Positions 52,702-61,266 of a stretch of 64,000 bases of DNA are shown here, piece after piece (position 1 is the first letter of the stretch; each line of letters opens with the position of its first letter). The notes beneath the pieces were generated by a model, which had not been told where the DNA came from, did no database searches, and worked only from the letters and a program-made list of their open reading frames with translations. Location of the stretch: positions 25,812-89,811 of the forward strand of contig CAYYIS010000016.1 in assembly GCA_964470965.1 (NCBI GenBank). The letters are read 5' to 3'. Origin of the DNA: CAYYIS01 sp964470965. GTDB taxonomy: Bacteria > JAAXHH01 > JABIQT01. The position numbers and the translations under genes were made by a program.

Positions 52702-53847
52702 TCAAAGACCCCTTGGATACGGAGTCAAATTCTCTATCCCTGTACTCGTAATCAGGTAGTTATCCTCGGAGCGGACTCCTCCGATTCCCTCTACATAGAC
52801 GCCTGGCTCCAGGGTACACGTCATGCCCTCTTCGAGAATTTCATCGCCAGCAGGGATAAAAAAGGGCGCTTCATGGGCGTAAAGACCAAAACCATGGCCG
52901 CCATGATGCGGAAAATGGTTTCCGTAGCCCTCCTCGGCTATGGTGTCGTACATGGCCCGGTAGACGTTCCGAGCCGGGACCCCGGGCCTGAGGAGTGCCT
53001 CACCGGCATCAACCGCTTTACACACCGCGTCGTGCATCCGAATCTGTTCCGTCGTCGGCTTGCCGCCTACCACGAACGTGCGGCAGGTATCGGCCCAGTA
53101 ACCGTGGGTCGTGGTCCACAGGTCAAAGATGAACATATCCCCGCTCTTGAGCACCCTGCCCGTCGGCGGACCGCCGACATCAACCGCACGCTCACCCGAG
53201 ACAAAGTCTCCATTGAAAAAGGTCGGCTCACCGATTTCTTTGGACAGCGCCACGGTGCCTGCCAGGAATGCATCCATCTCCGTGCTGCCTGCGACGACCG
53301 CTTCTTTAATGGTACGGTAGGCCAGCGCTATCTGTGCCTCGCTCTTACAAATCAACGCCACCTCGTCCTCTTCCTTGATACGTCGCATATGTGGCAGGAC
53401 ATTGGAAATGTCTGGGAATTCCGCAGATGGATACAGCTCAGTGAGCAGCATCAGGTATCCTGAAAACAGGTGACGCCCTTCGATCCCTATCTTATTGAGG
53501 GATTTGGGTTTTGAGATGAGACGTTCTCTCAGTACGGGGAGCGCGTCTTCCAGGTGGGTCACCATCTTATGATGGATGTCGTAGTCCGCGTACACCAGCA
53601 TCTCTTCTTGGTATGTCTTCTCCGCCTGAGCGGCGAACATCCGGCTGTTGAGCAATACCGGACCATCGTCCGGGTAGACCAGAAGGAGCACGTTTTTCAT
53701 GGTCGATACGCCCAGATCGGAACGCAGAAAACCGGTTAGGTAGGCGATACTCTTCGTGTCGGCAACCACCGCCAAATCGAGCCCTTGGTTTGCAATATGC
53801 TCCGCAAACCGTCTCATACGTTTACGGCATCGCTGGGGGGAAAGCAT
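52702..53847 (-). CDS. M24-family metallopeptidase (Xaa-Pro aminopeptidase/creatinase-like)
   Basis: 381 residues from ATG 53847, chosen because GGAGG lies 4-5 bases upstream; an upstream in-frame start at 53889 lacks that. The pita-bread C-terminal domain carries the five metal ligands: Asp in FDLWTTTHGYW, Asp in ADTCRTF, His in HHGGHGFGLYAHE, Glu in LEPGVYVEG and Glu in VRSEDNYL. The N-terminal domain (residues 1-150) is the creatinase-type lobe. Reactions of this fold include Xaa-Pro dipeptide cleavage and creatine hydrolysis, and the sequence does not decide. The first Asp motif reads DLWTTTHGY rather than D-x-G-x-x-x-x-GY, a modest variation. Confidence 0.9.
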   Translation of the reverse strand: MLSPQRCRKRMRRFAEHIANQGLDLAVVADTKSIAYLTGFLRSDLGVSTMKNVLLLVYPDDGPVLLNSRMFAAQAEKTYQEEMLVYADYDIHHKMVTHLEDALPVLRERLISKPKSLNKIGIEGRHLFSGYLMLLTELYPSAEFPDISNVLPHMRRIKEEDEVALICKSEAQIALAYRTIKEAVVAGSTEMDAFLAGTVALSKEIGEPTFFNGDFVSGERAVDVGGPPTGRVLKSGDMFIFDLWTTTHGYWADTCRTFVVGGKPTTEQIRMHDAVCKAVDAGEALLRPGVPARNVYRAMYDTIAEEGYGNHFPHHGGHGFGLYAHEAPFFIPAGDEILEEGMTCTLEPGVYVEGIGGVRSEDNYLITSTGIENLTPYPRGL

Positions 53848-53948
53848 GGGACCTCCTATACACGCATTGACGCAATACCCAATTGACAAAAGTTAGACTG
53901 GACAATCTGTTACGCCCAAATCCCTTGATGTGTCTGCGCTGGGGACCA

Positions 53949-54629
53949 TCAATCCATCAATGCTTTCAGTCTGTCAGGGTAATTTGTGATAATGGCATCG
54001 ACACCGAGATCCATCAGGCCCCACATATCAGCTTCATCGTCTACGGTGTAGGTCCAGAGGCCCAGACCGTGTAGGCGGATGCTATGGACCGTCTGTTCGG
54101 TCAGGAGCCGGTAGGATGGCACGACGACTCCGGCGCCTACGGAGACCGTCCGACCGGGCAGGTCTTCTCCTCCCCCGATCAGCATGCCGCGTGGGATACC
54201 CGGCGCCAGTGCGAACGATTCCACCACCACCTCGGGGTGGAATGACTGGATGACTACATAATTTTCGGCTTCCGCCTCACGGATCTGATGGATCACGTCT
54301 GCCGTGATGTCGTTCGGTTTTACCTCCACCAGGACGATGGTCCGGCCGCGCATCATATCCAATGCTTCCACGAGCAGCGGAACCCGTTCTCCACCGCCGG
54401 CATCCGCGCCGATAATATCGCTGACTTCCAGGTCCCTGATTAGGCCGGACCGGTCTGTCGTCCGGTCCATGCTCTCGTCGTGGATAACTACGATTTTGCC
54501 GTCTTTGGTACGGTGGACATCCAGTTCCACCAGATCCGCGCCAATTTCCGTGGCAAGCCTAAACGCCGCCAGCGTGTTCTCCGGCGCCAGACCTTCGCCT
54601 GAAGCACCGCGGTGGGCTATGTTAAGCAT
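53949..54629 (-). CDS. Glycerophosphodiester phosphodiesterase (cytoplasmic, UgpQ-like)
   Basis: 226 residues, no signal peptide. Signature residues: AHRGASGEG, APENTLAAF, ELDVHRTKDGKIVVIHDESM with the second catalytic His, and DRTTDRSG. The later VEVKPN and VIQSFHPEVV complete the TIM barrel. It splits glycerophosphodiesters into sn-glycerol-3-phosphate and an alcohol in the cytoplasm. ATG 54629 follows directly on the divergent spacer shared with the GH3 gene. It is near, but not coupled to, the M24 gene. Confidence 0.93.
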   Translation of the reverse strand: MLNIAHRGASGEGLAPENTLAAFRLATEIGADLVELDVHRTKDGKIVVIHDESMDRTTDRSGLIRDLEVSDIIGADAGGGERVPLLVEALDMMRGRTIVLVEVKPNDITADVIHQIREAEAENYVVIQSFHPEVVVESFALAPGIPRGMLIGGGEDLPGRTVSVGAGVVVPSYRLLTEQTVHSIRLHGLGLWTYTVDDEADMWGLMDLGVDAIITNYPDRLKALMD

Positions 54630-54886
54630 GGGGTTGAATGGGACATCCCATTCATTCCTCCTTCCCTGTCACTTATATAATCCCTGATTTCGTAGACGCC
54701 TTACCTTCGACCGGCTTGCGGTGGGGGCCCATCTTAATGAGGTGGGTGAAACGATGTATGATTAACTCCCGTTCGAACGATAACTTAAATGGATCAAAAA
54801 ATGCATGTCAAGCGGAATCAAAAACGCGTATCTATAGGTTACAGTGATATATACAATAATGGTTGTGCCGATTGTATAGAAAGCAG

Positions 54887-54916
54887 TTGACACACACGTC
54901 TGATCGTGTGTATATG
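54887..54916 (+). promoter_or_regulatory. Candidate promoter with inverted repeat in the -35/-10 spacer (GH3 gene)
   Basis: TTGACA at 54887-54892 and TATATG at 54911-54916 (4/6) are 18 bases apart, 29 bases before ATG 54945. ACACACG (54892-54898) and CGTGTGT (54905-54911) are perfect inverse repeats that fill almost exactly this spacer. A protein binding here would block RNA polymerase, which fits repression of the hexosaminidase gene. Confidence 0.48.
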
Positions 54917-54944
54917 CTGGCAATAGGAACAGGTGGAGAGAATA

Positions 54945-56078
54945 ATGAACCAGCCGTTTTCCAGGAGAGCGTTTCTCAAAGCAATTGGAGGGAGTATGGC
55001 GGGTATGGCAGCGACCGCCGGTTCGGCTTCAGACATGCAGGGTGACCGTGTTACCATAGAAAAGAAGATCGGACAGATGTTGATCGCCGGTTTCCGCGGA
55101 CTCGAAGCGAAACCAGCCATGCCCATCATCGAAGACATACAGGCGTTCCACCTGGGTGGTGTTATCCTCTACGACCGCGACGTGATGACCGGATCTCCAG
55201 TACGCAATATAAAGTCACCACAGCAGGTGACCGATCTGATTGCGGGGCTCCAGGCGGCGTCGGAGATTCCGCTTCTGGTCACCATCGATCAGGAAGGCGG
55301 GCTTGTGGATCGACTCAAACCGGACCGCGGCTTCCCGCCAAGCCTCTCGGCATCCTATCTCGGCGGCAAGAATGACCTGAACTTGACGCGTCGTCATGCC
55401 GGTGCTATGGCATCGAGCCTGGCGCAGATCGGTGTCAATCTGAATCTGGCGCCGGTGGTCGACCTGAATGTCAATCCTAACAACCCGATCATAGGACAGC
55501 GCAAGCGAAGTTTTTCGGACGACCCGACGATTGTTACCGCCCACGCCGAAGCCTTCATCGAAGCGCACCACGAACACAAGGTGCTCTGCTGTCTCAAGCA
55601 TTTTCCAGGGCACGGCAGTTCCGCCGCCGACAGCCACCTGGGCTTCACGGAAGTGACCGATTCCTGGACTCCCAACGAATTGATTCCGTACACCAGTCTC
55701 ATCAAATCCCGCCATGCCGACTCCGTAATGATCTCCCACGTGTTTCATGAAAGACTGGAACCCGAATACCCAGCCACGCTATCGCGCCGGATCATCACCG
55801 GGATGCTGCGCCAGGAGATGGGATACGAGGGTGTGGTGATCTCCGACGACCTGCAGATGGGCGCCATCAGCAAACACTACGGGTTTGAATCCGCCCTCCG
55901 AAACGCCATAAACGCGGGTACGGATCTTATTACCCTCGGTAACAACCAGCTATTCGAAGAAGGCCTGATAGGGCGTGCCTTCACGCTGATAATGGGTATG
56001 GTAGAGGATGGTAGAATACGGGTGGAAAGGATAGAGGAAGCGTATAGCCGCGTGAGGAAGTTGAAAGGTTTGGGATGA
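54945..56078 (+). CDS. Tat-exported GH3 beta-N-acetylhexosaminidase (NagZ-like)
   Basis: 377 residues from ATG 54945. Tat signal SRRAFLKAIGGSMAGMAATA predicts export. The GH3 catalytic domain has the NagZ signature KHFPGHGSSAADSHLGF at about residue 218, where the His/Asp dyad acts as general acid/base, and the nucleophile Asp in VVISDDLQMGAI near residue 300. Substrates are GlcNAc-containing muropeptides or chitooligosaccharides. NagZ proteins of cell-wall recycling are usually cytoplasmic, so an exported one more likely attacks external peptidoglycan or chitin. GGTGGAGAG provides a ribosome binding site. The 88-base gap to the sugar isomerase gene allows co-transcription. Confidence 0.9.
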   Translation: MNQPFSRRAFLKAIGGSMAGMAATAGSASDMQGDRVTIEKKIGQMLIAGFRGLEAKPAMPIIEDIQAFHLGGVILYDRDVMTGSPVRNIKSPQQVTDLIAGLQAASEIPLLVTIDQEGGLVDRLKPDRGFPPSLSASYLGGKNDLNLTRRHAGAMASSLAQIGVNLNLAPVVDLNVNPNNPIIGQRKRSFSDDPTIVTAHAEAFIEAHHEHKVLCCLKHFPGHGSSAADSHLGFTEVTDSWTPNELIPYTSLIKSRHADSVMISHVFHERLEPEYPATLSRRIITGMLRQEMGYEGVVISDDLQMGAISKHYGFESALRNAINAGTDLITLGNNQLFEEGLIGRAFTLIMGMVEDGRIRVERIEEAYSRVRKLKGLG

Positions 56079-56166
56079 TTTTACAGCAAATTCCAATAAT
56101 CCAACACTCCGTCACCGGAAGGTGGTTCAGGTAACTTACAACAAAGTAACTCCTAGGGAGTAATCT

Positions 56167-57120
56167 ATGTCAATAGGTCTCTGTTATTACACATTCACAC
56201 ACCTCGGTGCTCAGTATGACGCTTATGACCTTATGGACCTGGTGGAAAAGCATGGGTTGGCAGGAGCGGAATTTCCGCCGGAAGGATGTTTGCCGGACCT
56301 GAGTGAAGATTCACTTCGGAAAGCCCGACAATATGCGATAGACAAAGGGCAGTATATCGTGGCCGACGGGGGCATCGTCGAAGTAGGGATGCTGCGGCGA
56401 CTTATTCCGGCGGCCCACCGTCTAGGAACGCCCACGTTGCGAGTGATTCTCAGCGGTATTCTCGGAGGTGATCGGCGGCCTCTTGCGGGGAAGTGGGATG
56501 AGTATCTTCAGAACTGTATCCGGATTCTCGGTGAAGTGCTGCCCGTGGCCGAAGAATACGGCGTATCCATCGCCGTGGAAAACCATTCCGACGCCACATC
56601 CCGGGACCTGTTGATGCTGTGCGAGACGCTGGACAGCCCGCTAATCGGTATCACACTGGATACCGGCAACGTGTTGTCGGTTCTGGAGGAGCCGATCGGA
56701 TACGCCACCCGGTTGATGCCGTTTCTGAAGAACGTGCACCTAAAGGATTACACGATACACCCGACCGACGAAGGGTACCGTATCGCCCGCTGCGCCCTTG
56801 GCAGGGGTGTGGTGGATTTCCCAAATCTGCTACCGCTGATCGAAAAGCACCATCCGAATATAACTAAGACCATTGAACTGGGAGCCGTTCACGCCCGCCA
56901 TGTACGGATGCTGATGGACGATTACTGGGCCGAGTTTCCGGACCGGGTTTTTGCGGACATGCTGCCTCACCAACGCCTATTCTGGGAGAATGTCCGTCCC
57001 AGGGACGAGGACTGGCGAAGCCCGCATGAGAAAGAGGAAGCCGATGAACTGCTCGCGGCTTACGAAACCCGTGAGTTCGAGGACAGTGTAGCCTACCTGA
57101 AACGGATCGGAGCGTTGTAG
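56167..57120 (+). CDS. Sugar phosphate isomerase/epimerase (xylose isomerase-like TIM barrel)
   Basis: 317 residues. Metal-binding residues of the AP endonuclease-2 / xylose isomerase-like fold are in VENHSDATSRDLLML (Glu), GITLDTGNVL (Asp), VHLKDYTIHP (Asp and His) and TIELGAVHAR (Glu). Such enzymes epimerise or isomerise keto-sugars, hydroxypyruvate or inositol intermediates, often beside Gfo/Idh/MocA enzymes. The exact step is unknown. GGGAG precedes ATG 56167. The stop is eight bases before the M1 peptidase start, so these two genes are probably one transcript. Confidence 0.88.
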   Translation: MSIGLCYYTFTHLGAQYDAYDLMDLVEKHGLAGAEFPPEGCLPDLSEDSLRKARQYAIDKGQYIVADGGIVEVGMLRRLIPAAHRLGTPTLRVILSGILGGDRRPLAGKWDEYLQNCIRILGEVLPVAEEYGVSIAVENHSDATSRDLLMLCETLDSPLIGITLDTGNVLSVLEEPIGYATRLMPFLKNVHLKDYTIHPTDEGYRIARCALGRGVVDFPNLLPLIEKHHPNITKTIELGAVHARHVRMLMDDYWAEFPDRVFADMLPHQRLFWENVRPRDEDWRSPHEKEEADELLAAYETREFEDSVAYLKRIGAL

Positions 57121-57128
57121 TATCCATT

Positions 57129-59681
57129 ATGTCTTCCCTCCCCAAACACATGCTATGGCTTCCGTTCCTCATGATCCTCCTCAGCTTTGTGGATGGGCGG
57201 TCTCTTACCCGTCAGGCGCCTCAACTCGACGGAGCTGAAATCCTCGATGCGCTAGACCTGGTTTATGATATGCTGGATGATGAAAAGACGGCGAAGGTAA
57301 CGCTGCCCGAAATCCTAGGGGACGGAGACCGACCGGTCGCGGAGCGGTATCCTGATACAAAGATTCATATCATGACAGACATGCCGGTGGACAGCACGCT
57401 GGCGACACCGGATATTAATATCAGCGTGTATTTCGCCGGTGAAGAATCGCTGGCCGCGGAACTCTGGAAGATCTATTTCGAGTGGACCGATGGGCGCTGG
57501 GAACCGGCACGTTTCAAGGCGTTGCTCAGTGCGGATATCGGTGACCGGTTTTCTCCGCGCAAGGACATGGTGTACCGATTCGACGAACTACGTATCCAGC
57601 GGGATGCCATGGAAATGGTAATAACGGAGGGGCACCTGGTACCGGGGATCGCGGGCGACGCTGTTGGCCGGGTTATTATTTTCGGCAACGGCACGTTTAC
57701 GTTTACCCCCGCCAACGCCGTCGAGCGGCAACAAATGAACAAATATGCTCGAACGGAATCCGATACGTTTTCCGATACATTCAGCCGGCTGGCGATTCTC
57801 ATTTCTCCCTCCGGTTACCACAACCTGATAAAAAACACCACGCTCGTACCGGTAGACAATGGCCGTATTCATAATCGCGCCAGGGATTTGTTGAAACGGA
57901 TTGAAAAAGACTACGCCATGGACGTCAGACCCACGGAAGGCAGATGGTCGTTTCTGCCCACATCGCCTGACTATCTGAGAGCGGAGTTCGACATGTCTTC
58001 GTCTCGCAACTGGCTTGTCTATTCGTACAACCCGTACGAAAGGGAGCAGATCAGCCTGGTGCAAAAGACCGGGTTTCCGCGTAATGCCAGACTTAAGGCG
58101 CCGATCATGTGGTGCCATTTCCCGGCGGAACAAACTGCTGGATCCCTAACAAACGATAGTCCCACATTGATTCAGGTGGAACAGTACACGATCCGGGGCG
58201 TTCTCGACGGCAACAGAAAAAAACTGAGTCTCAGGACCACCGTCGACTTCACCTCCGTGATGGACTCCGTTTCCGTCGTCACGTTTGTCTTGAGCGGCAA
58301 TCTGAAGGTGAGGAGGGTGGACTATGCGGACAGAGAGGCCGGGCTGGCCATACATCAGGGCACGTTTCTCTCCGTACCGCTCATGCGCCCCCTTCGAAAA
58401 GGAGAACGCACCTCACTCACATTCCAGTACGAAGGGGATATCCGCCACGGTTCCACGCCGTTCTTCGAACCTCAGAAAAACGAACAATGGCTGCCCATGC
58501 ACTCCAATCAGGGTACGTTTACGTTCGACCTGGAGATACGAAACCCTGACAGACTGACCGCAGTCACCACCGGTGTCAAACTATCGGAAAGGGAAGAAGA
58601 CGGTGATATCATCACGACCTGGCATTCTCCCAGGCCGGTCAACCTTGTAGGCCTCACGTTCACGGATCATCGCGTCATCACGAAGCAGGCGGGTGGCGTG
58701 AATCTCACCATATACACGGATAAAAACCTTCTGCCGTCAGCTTCCAGGGAAAATGCGATCGTCGACCTTGTGGATGAATCCCTGCCGTTCTATACCGCGG
58801 TGTTCGGGGAGTATCCTTATCCCAAACTGGAGATTGTTCAGATGCCGGATTCATACGAGTTCGGCCAGGGACTTCCATCGATGCTGATGCTGTGGGGAAT
58901 GTACTTTCGCAAAGACTTTATTCTCGATCGGGATTTGCCGGTGAGCCGTTATTTCAATGTGCAGCAATTTTTCCGGGGGTTTCTGGCTCATGAGTTGGCC
59001 CACCAGTGGTGGGGTAATGTGGTAATACCACGGACTTATCGGGATACCTGGCTGTCGGAGGGCATGGCGACGTATGCGGCGGATCTGTTTGTGGCGCATA
59101 CCGATGGGAGAGAAGCGTTTCATGTAATGCTGAAAAACCACATGGAACAGGCATTGTATGCGGATAAGCATGGGGCCATTTCTCTAGGGGCCCGGCTGAA
59201 GGAATTCTACCAACCGATCGTGTATGAAAAGAGTGCGATGGTGCTGCACATGCTGCGGCAGGTGTGCGGAGATGAGCAGTTTTTTACGATCATCAAACGA
59301 TTTTATCAGGATGCATCCAACCGTGCGGTGGGTACCGATGATTTCAGGAAGGTCGTAGAAGAAGTCACTCGGCAGAATATGGCGTGGTTCTTCGACCAGT
59401 GGATCTATGACGTAGGCCATCCGAAATACCGTGTTTCGTATTCGAGTGTAAAGGAGCCGGACGGTCGATTCCTGGTTCAAGGAACTCTATCACAGACCCA
59501 GAAAGGCAGTGTTTTCAGTATGCCGGTCCCTATCCGCCTGAAACTAAACAACGGAGAACAGATAGATAAGGTGATATGGAACGACAGCAGGACCCGCACA
59601 TTCGAGATGATCGTCACCGATGATGTAAGAAGTATAGAAGCAGCCCCCGATTATGCGGTGTATTGCGAGACGGAATCTTAA
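57129..59681 (+). CDS. M1-family gluzincin metallopeptidase, secreted
   Basis: 850 residues. An N-terminal hydrophobic stretch LWLPFLMILLSFVDG suggests a signal peptide (ATG 57129 or the Met eight codons later). A long beta-rich region (about 60-440) resembles the non-catalytic arms of this group. The gluzincin motif HELAHQWWG begins at about residue 621, with the third zinc ligand Glu in WLSEGMATYAADL near 644. The usual M1 GxMEN aminopeptidase motif is replaced by YEFGQGLPSMLMLWG, so exopeptidase specificity is uncertain. It should hydrolyse peptides outside the cytoplasm. Its stop overlaps that of the converging TPR gene by two bases. Confidence 0.88.
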   Translation: MSSLPKHMLWLPFLMILLSFVDGRSLTRQAPQLDGAEILDALDLVYDMLDDEKTAKVTLPEILGDGDRPVAERYPDTKIHIMTDMPVDSTLATPDINISVYFAGEESLAAELWKIYFEWTDGRWEPARFKALLSADIGDRFSPRKDMVYRFDELRIQRDAMEMVITEGHLVPGIAGDAVGRVIIFGNGTFTFTPANAVERQQMNKYARTESDTFSDTFSRLAILISPSGYHNLIKNTTLVPVDNGRIHNRARDLLKRIEKDYAMDVRPTEGRWSFLPTSPDYLRAEFDMSSSRNWLVYSYNPYEREQISLVQKTGFPRNARLKAPIMWCHFPAEQTAGSLTNDSPTLIQVEQYTIRGVLDGNRKKLSLRTTVDFTSVMDSVSVVTFVLSGNLKVRRVDYADREAGLAIHQGTFLSVPLMRPLRKGERTSLTFQYEGDIRHGSTPFFEPQKNEQWLPMHSNQGTFTFDLEIRNPDRLTAVTTGVKLSEREEDGDIITTWHSPRPVNLVGLTFTDHRVITKQAGGVNLTIYTDKNLLPSASRENAIVDLVDESLPFYTAVFGEYPYPKLEIVQMPDSYEFGQGLPSMLMLWGMYFRKDFILDRDLPVSRYFNVQQFFRGFLAHELAHQWWGNVVIPRTYRDTWLSEGMATYAADLFVAHTDGREAFHVMLKNHMEQALYADKHGAISLGARLKEFYQPIVYEKSAMVLHMLRQVCGDEQFFTIIKRFYQDASNRAVGTDDFRKVVEEVTRQNMAWFFDQWIYDVGHPKYRVSYSSVKEPDGRFLVQGTLSQTQKGSVFSMPVPIRLKLNNGEQIDKVIWNDSRTRTFEMIVTDDVRSIEAAPDYAVYCETES

Positions 59682-60487
59682 TTACCCTCACCGTCCCTGA
59701 GCCTCCTCGCTTCATCGCTACCCGGAAAGCGGTCCATCAACCTCTGATAGACCTGTCCAGCTTCTCGGGCCTTTCCAGCCGCCTCCAGGCATTGGCCGGC
59801 TCTGTAAAGTACGATGCGGAGGGTGTCACTTTCCCGAAGTTCCGGCTCCATCTTGAGGTAGGCTCTGGCGGCTAATACAAACGATGCTTCGGCCATGTAC
59901 GTTTCGGCAATGCCCAGACGGGCTCGCAGGGCATATTCGGTCTGAGGGTTAACCGTCAGGAGTTGAAGAAATGTGAGACGGGCGAGCTTCGGCTGATTGT
60001 TGCCGAGCAGGGCCCGGCCGAGCCAGTATCGCGCCTGGTCGTTCCTATCGGTATCCGGGTAGGATGCCATCAGGCGGTTGCCGGCTTTTACGGCATCGCT
60101 GTGGCGACTCAGCCTACAATAGATCTGCACAATGCCCAGCAGCGCATCGTCCGCATATACATGTTTCGGAGTGTTGTACAGCAACCTCAGGTAATGCTGT
60201 TCTGCATCCTTATCGGCCGACAACTGTCCAAGGTGGTACAGAGCCACCGGATTTTCAGGATCTGCAGCGAGGATTTCCTCAAATGCTTCTCGTGCCCTGT
60301 CGCGTTCGCCTGCATTGAACAAGGCCAGCGCACGTTCCTCGGTAATATCCTGGGCGCTGAGGGACAATACCAGAAAAAAACACATAAACAAAGAGCCCCG
60401 ACAGACAGTGCCGGGGCTGCAAATGCATCGCACCATCCAGGTCAGACAGGGGATCGTGCGTAAAAAACGGGTCAGGACTGCAATCAT
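59678..60487 (-). CDS. Secreted tetratricopeptide-repeat protein
   Basis: 269 residues if started at ATG 60487. This start overlaps the HU stop (ATGA), a sign of translational coupling. The hydrophobic stretch SLFMCFFLVLSLSAQD sits at about residues 32-47, so a shorter start at an internal GTG or ATG near there would make a normal signal peptide. TPR motifs follow: ALALFNAGERDRAREAFEEI, NPVALYHLGQLSADKDAEQH, DNPARYWLGRALLGNNQPKL-type units and the YbgF-like ending GQVYQRLMDRFPGSDEARRL. It is a protein-binding scaffold, probably periplasmic, as in envelope complexes. No catalytic domain. Confidence 0.85.
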   Translation of the reverse strand: MIAVLTRFLRTIPCLTWMVRCICSPGTVCRGSLFMCFFLVLSLSAQDITEERALALFNAGERDRAREAFEEILAADPENPVALYHLGQLSADKDAEQHYLRLLYNTPKHVYADDALLGIVQIYCRLSRHSDAVKAGNRLMASYPDTDRNDQARYWLGRALLGNNQPKLARLTFLQLLTVNPQTEYALRARLGIAETYMAEASFVLAARAYLKMEPELRESDTLRIVLYRAGQCLEAAGKAREAGQVYQRLMDRFPGSDEARRLRDGEGN

Positions 60488-60777
60488 GAAGCAGGATCTC
60501 GAAGCGCTTCTTTCAGTAATTTGCCTGGTTTAAAACGTGTCTTCTTGCCGGGGGGAACATAAACAAGCTTGCTTGTCCGCGGGTTACGAGCTGATGTGCG
60601 TGCTTTCGTATCTTTGACTTCAAACACCCCAAACCCGCGAATTTCGATACGGTCTCCACGAATCAACGATTCACGCATCGTCACAAACGTTTGATCGATC
60701 ACTGGAAAGATTTCTTCCCTTTTAAGATCAAGCCGATCACATACCAGCTCCACCAGATCTTTCTTGGTGGTGGTCAT
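60484..60777 (-). CDS. HU/IHF-family DNA-bending protein
   Basis: 97 residues. The body MTTTKKDLVELVCDRLDLKR shows the helical dimer part, and RIEIRGFGVFEVKDTKARTS then ARNPRTSKLVYVPP the beta-arm with the conserved RNPRT/P signature that intercalates DNA. Sequence length and arms fit IHF/HU subunits. It bends DNA in the nucleoid. The next gene, a TPR protein, starts by an ATGA overlap, an unusual partner. GGAGG upstream (GAGGTCTGC-ATG on the minus strand) supports ATG 60777. Confidence 0.96.
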   Translation of the reverse strand: MTTTKKDLVELVCDRLDLKREEIFPVIDQTFVTMRESLIRGDRIEIRGFGVFEVKDTKARTSARNPRTSKLVYVPPGKKTRFKPGKLLKEALRDPAS

Positions 60778-61266
60778 GCAGACCTCCTCTCATGACAAAA
60801 CACTTTGTGCCATTGGTTCTATCATAATGTAGATGTGTCAGTTACTTCCGGATAGCATAAATAACAGGAAGAGGTGAAACTGTCAAGAAAAAATGATTCG
60901 GCCGCCCGGAAAGCTCTGTTGATTTCGTTTCTGTCGAGAGACAGTCATGTTGGTTACCTGGTGCGTACAGTCCACCCTTTGGATCCGGCCTGGGTGGAAT
61001 TGTTCGGTCCATAGATCCCGAGTGGATGACGAGAAACAACAAGATAGTGAATGGACATCCTGTTTTTATTCAGAGGGTTGATCAGTCATGGACCTGAATG
61101 CCATCCTAAAAAAATTGATACCTACGTAATGCCCCGGATGAATGAGACGTACACTTCAACACGAGATAACCCTTAATACAGTCTCTAGGTTCTTGGACTG
61201 GAAGAAAGCGTCACCCATGGATTGGATTTGGGAAATTGTTCATCAGAATCGAACAGGCGGCTACCG
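60778..61266. other. Gene-free stretch between the HU gene and the FMN dehydrogenase
   Basis: 489 bases that must hold the HU promoter and the 3' end of the dehydrogenase transcript. A 66-codon frame at 60842-61042 (minus) has no support. No convincing hairpin with T-run is visible after the dehydrogenase stop at 61267. Nothing else recognised. Confidence 0.4.
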
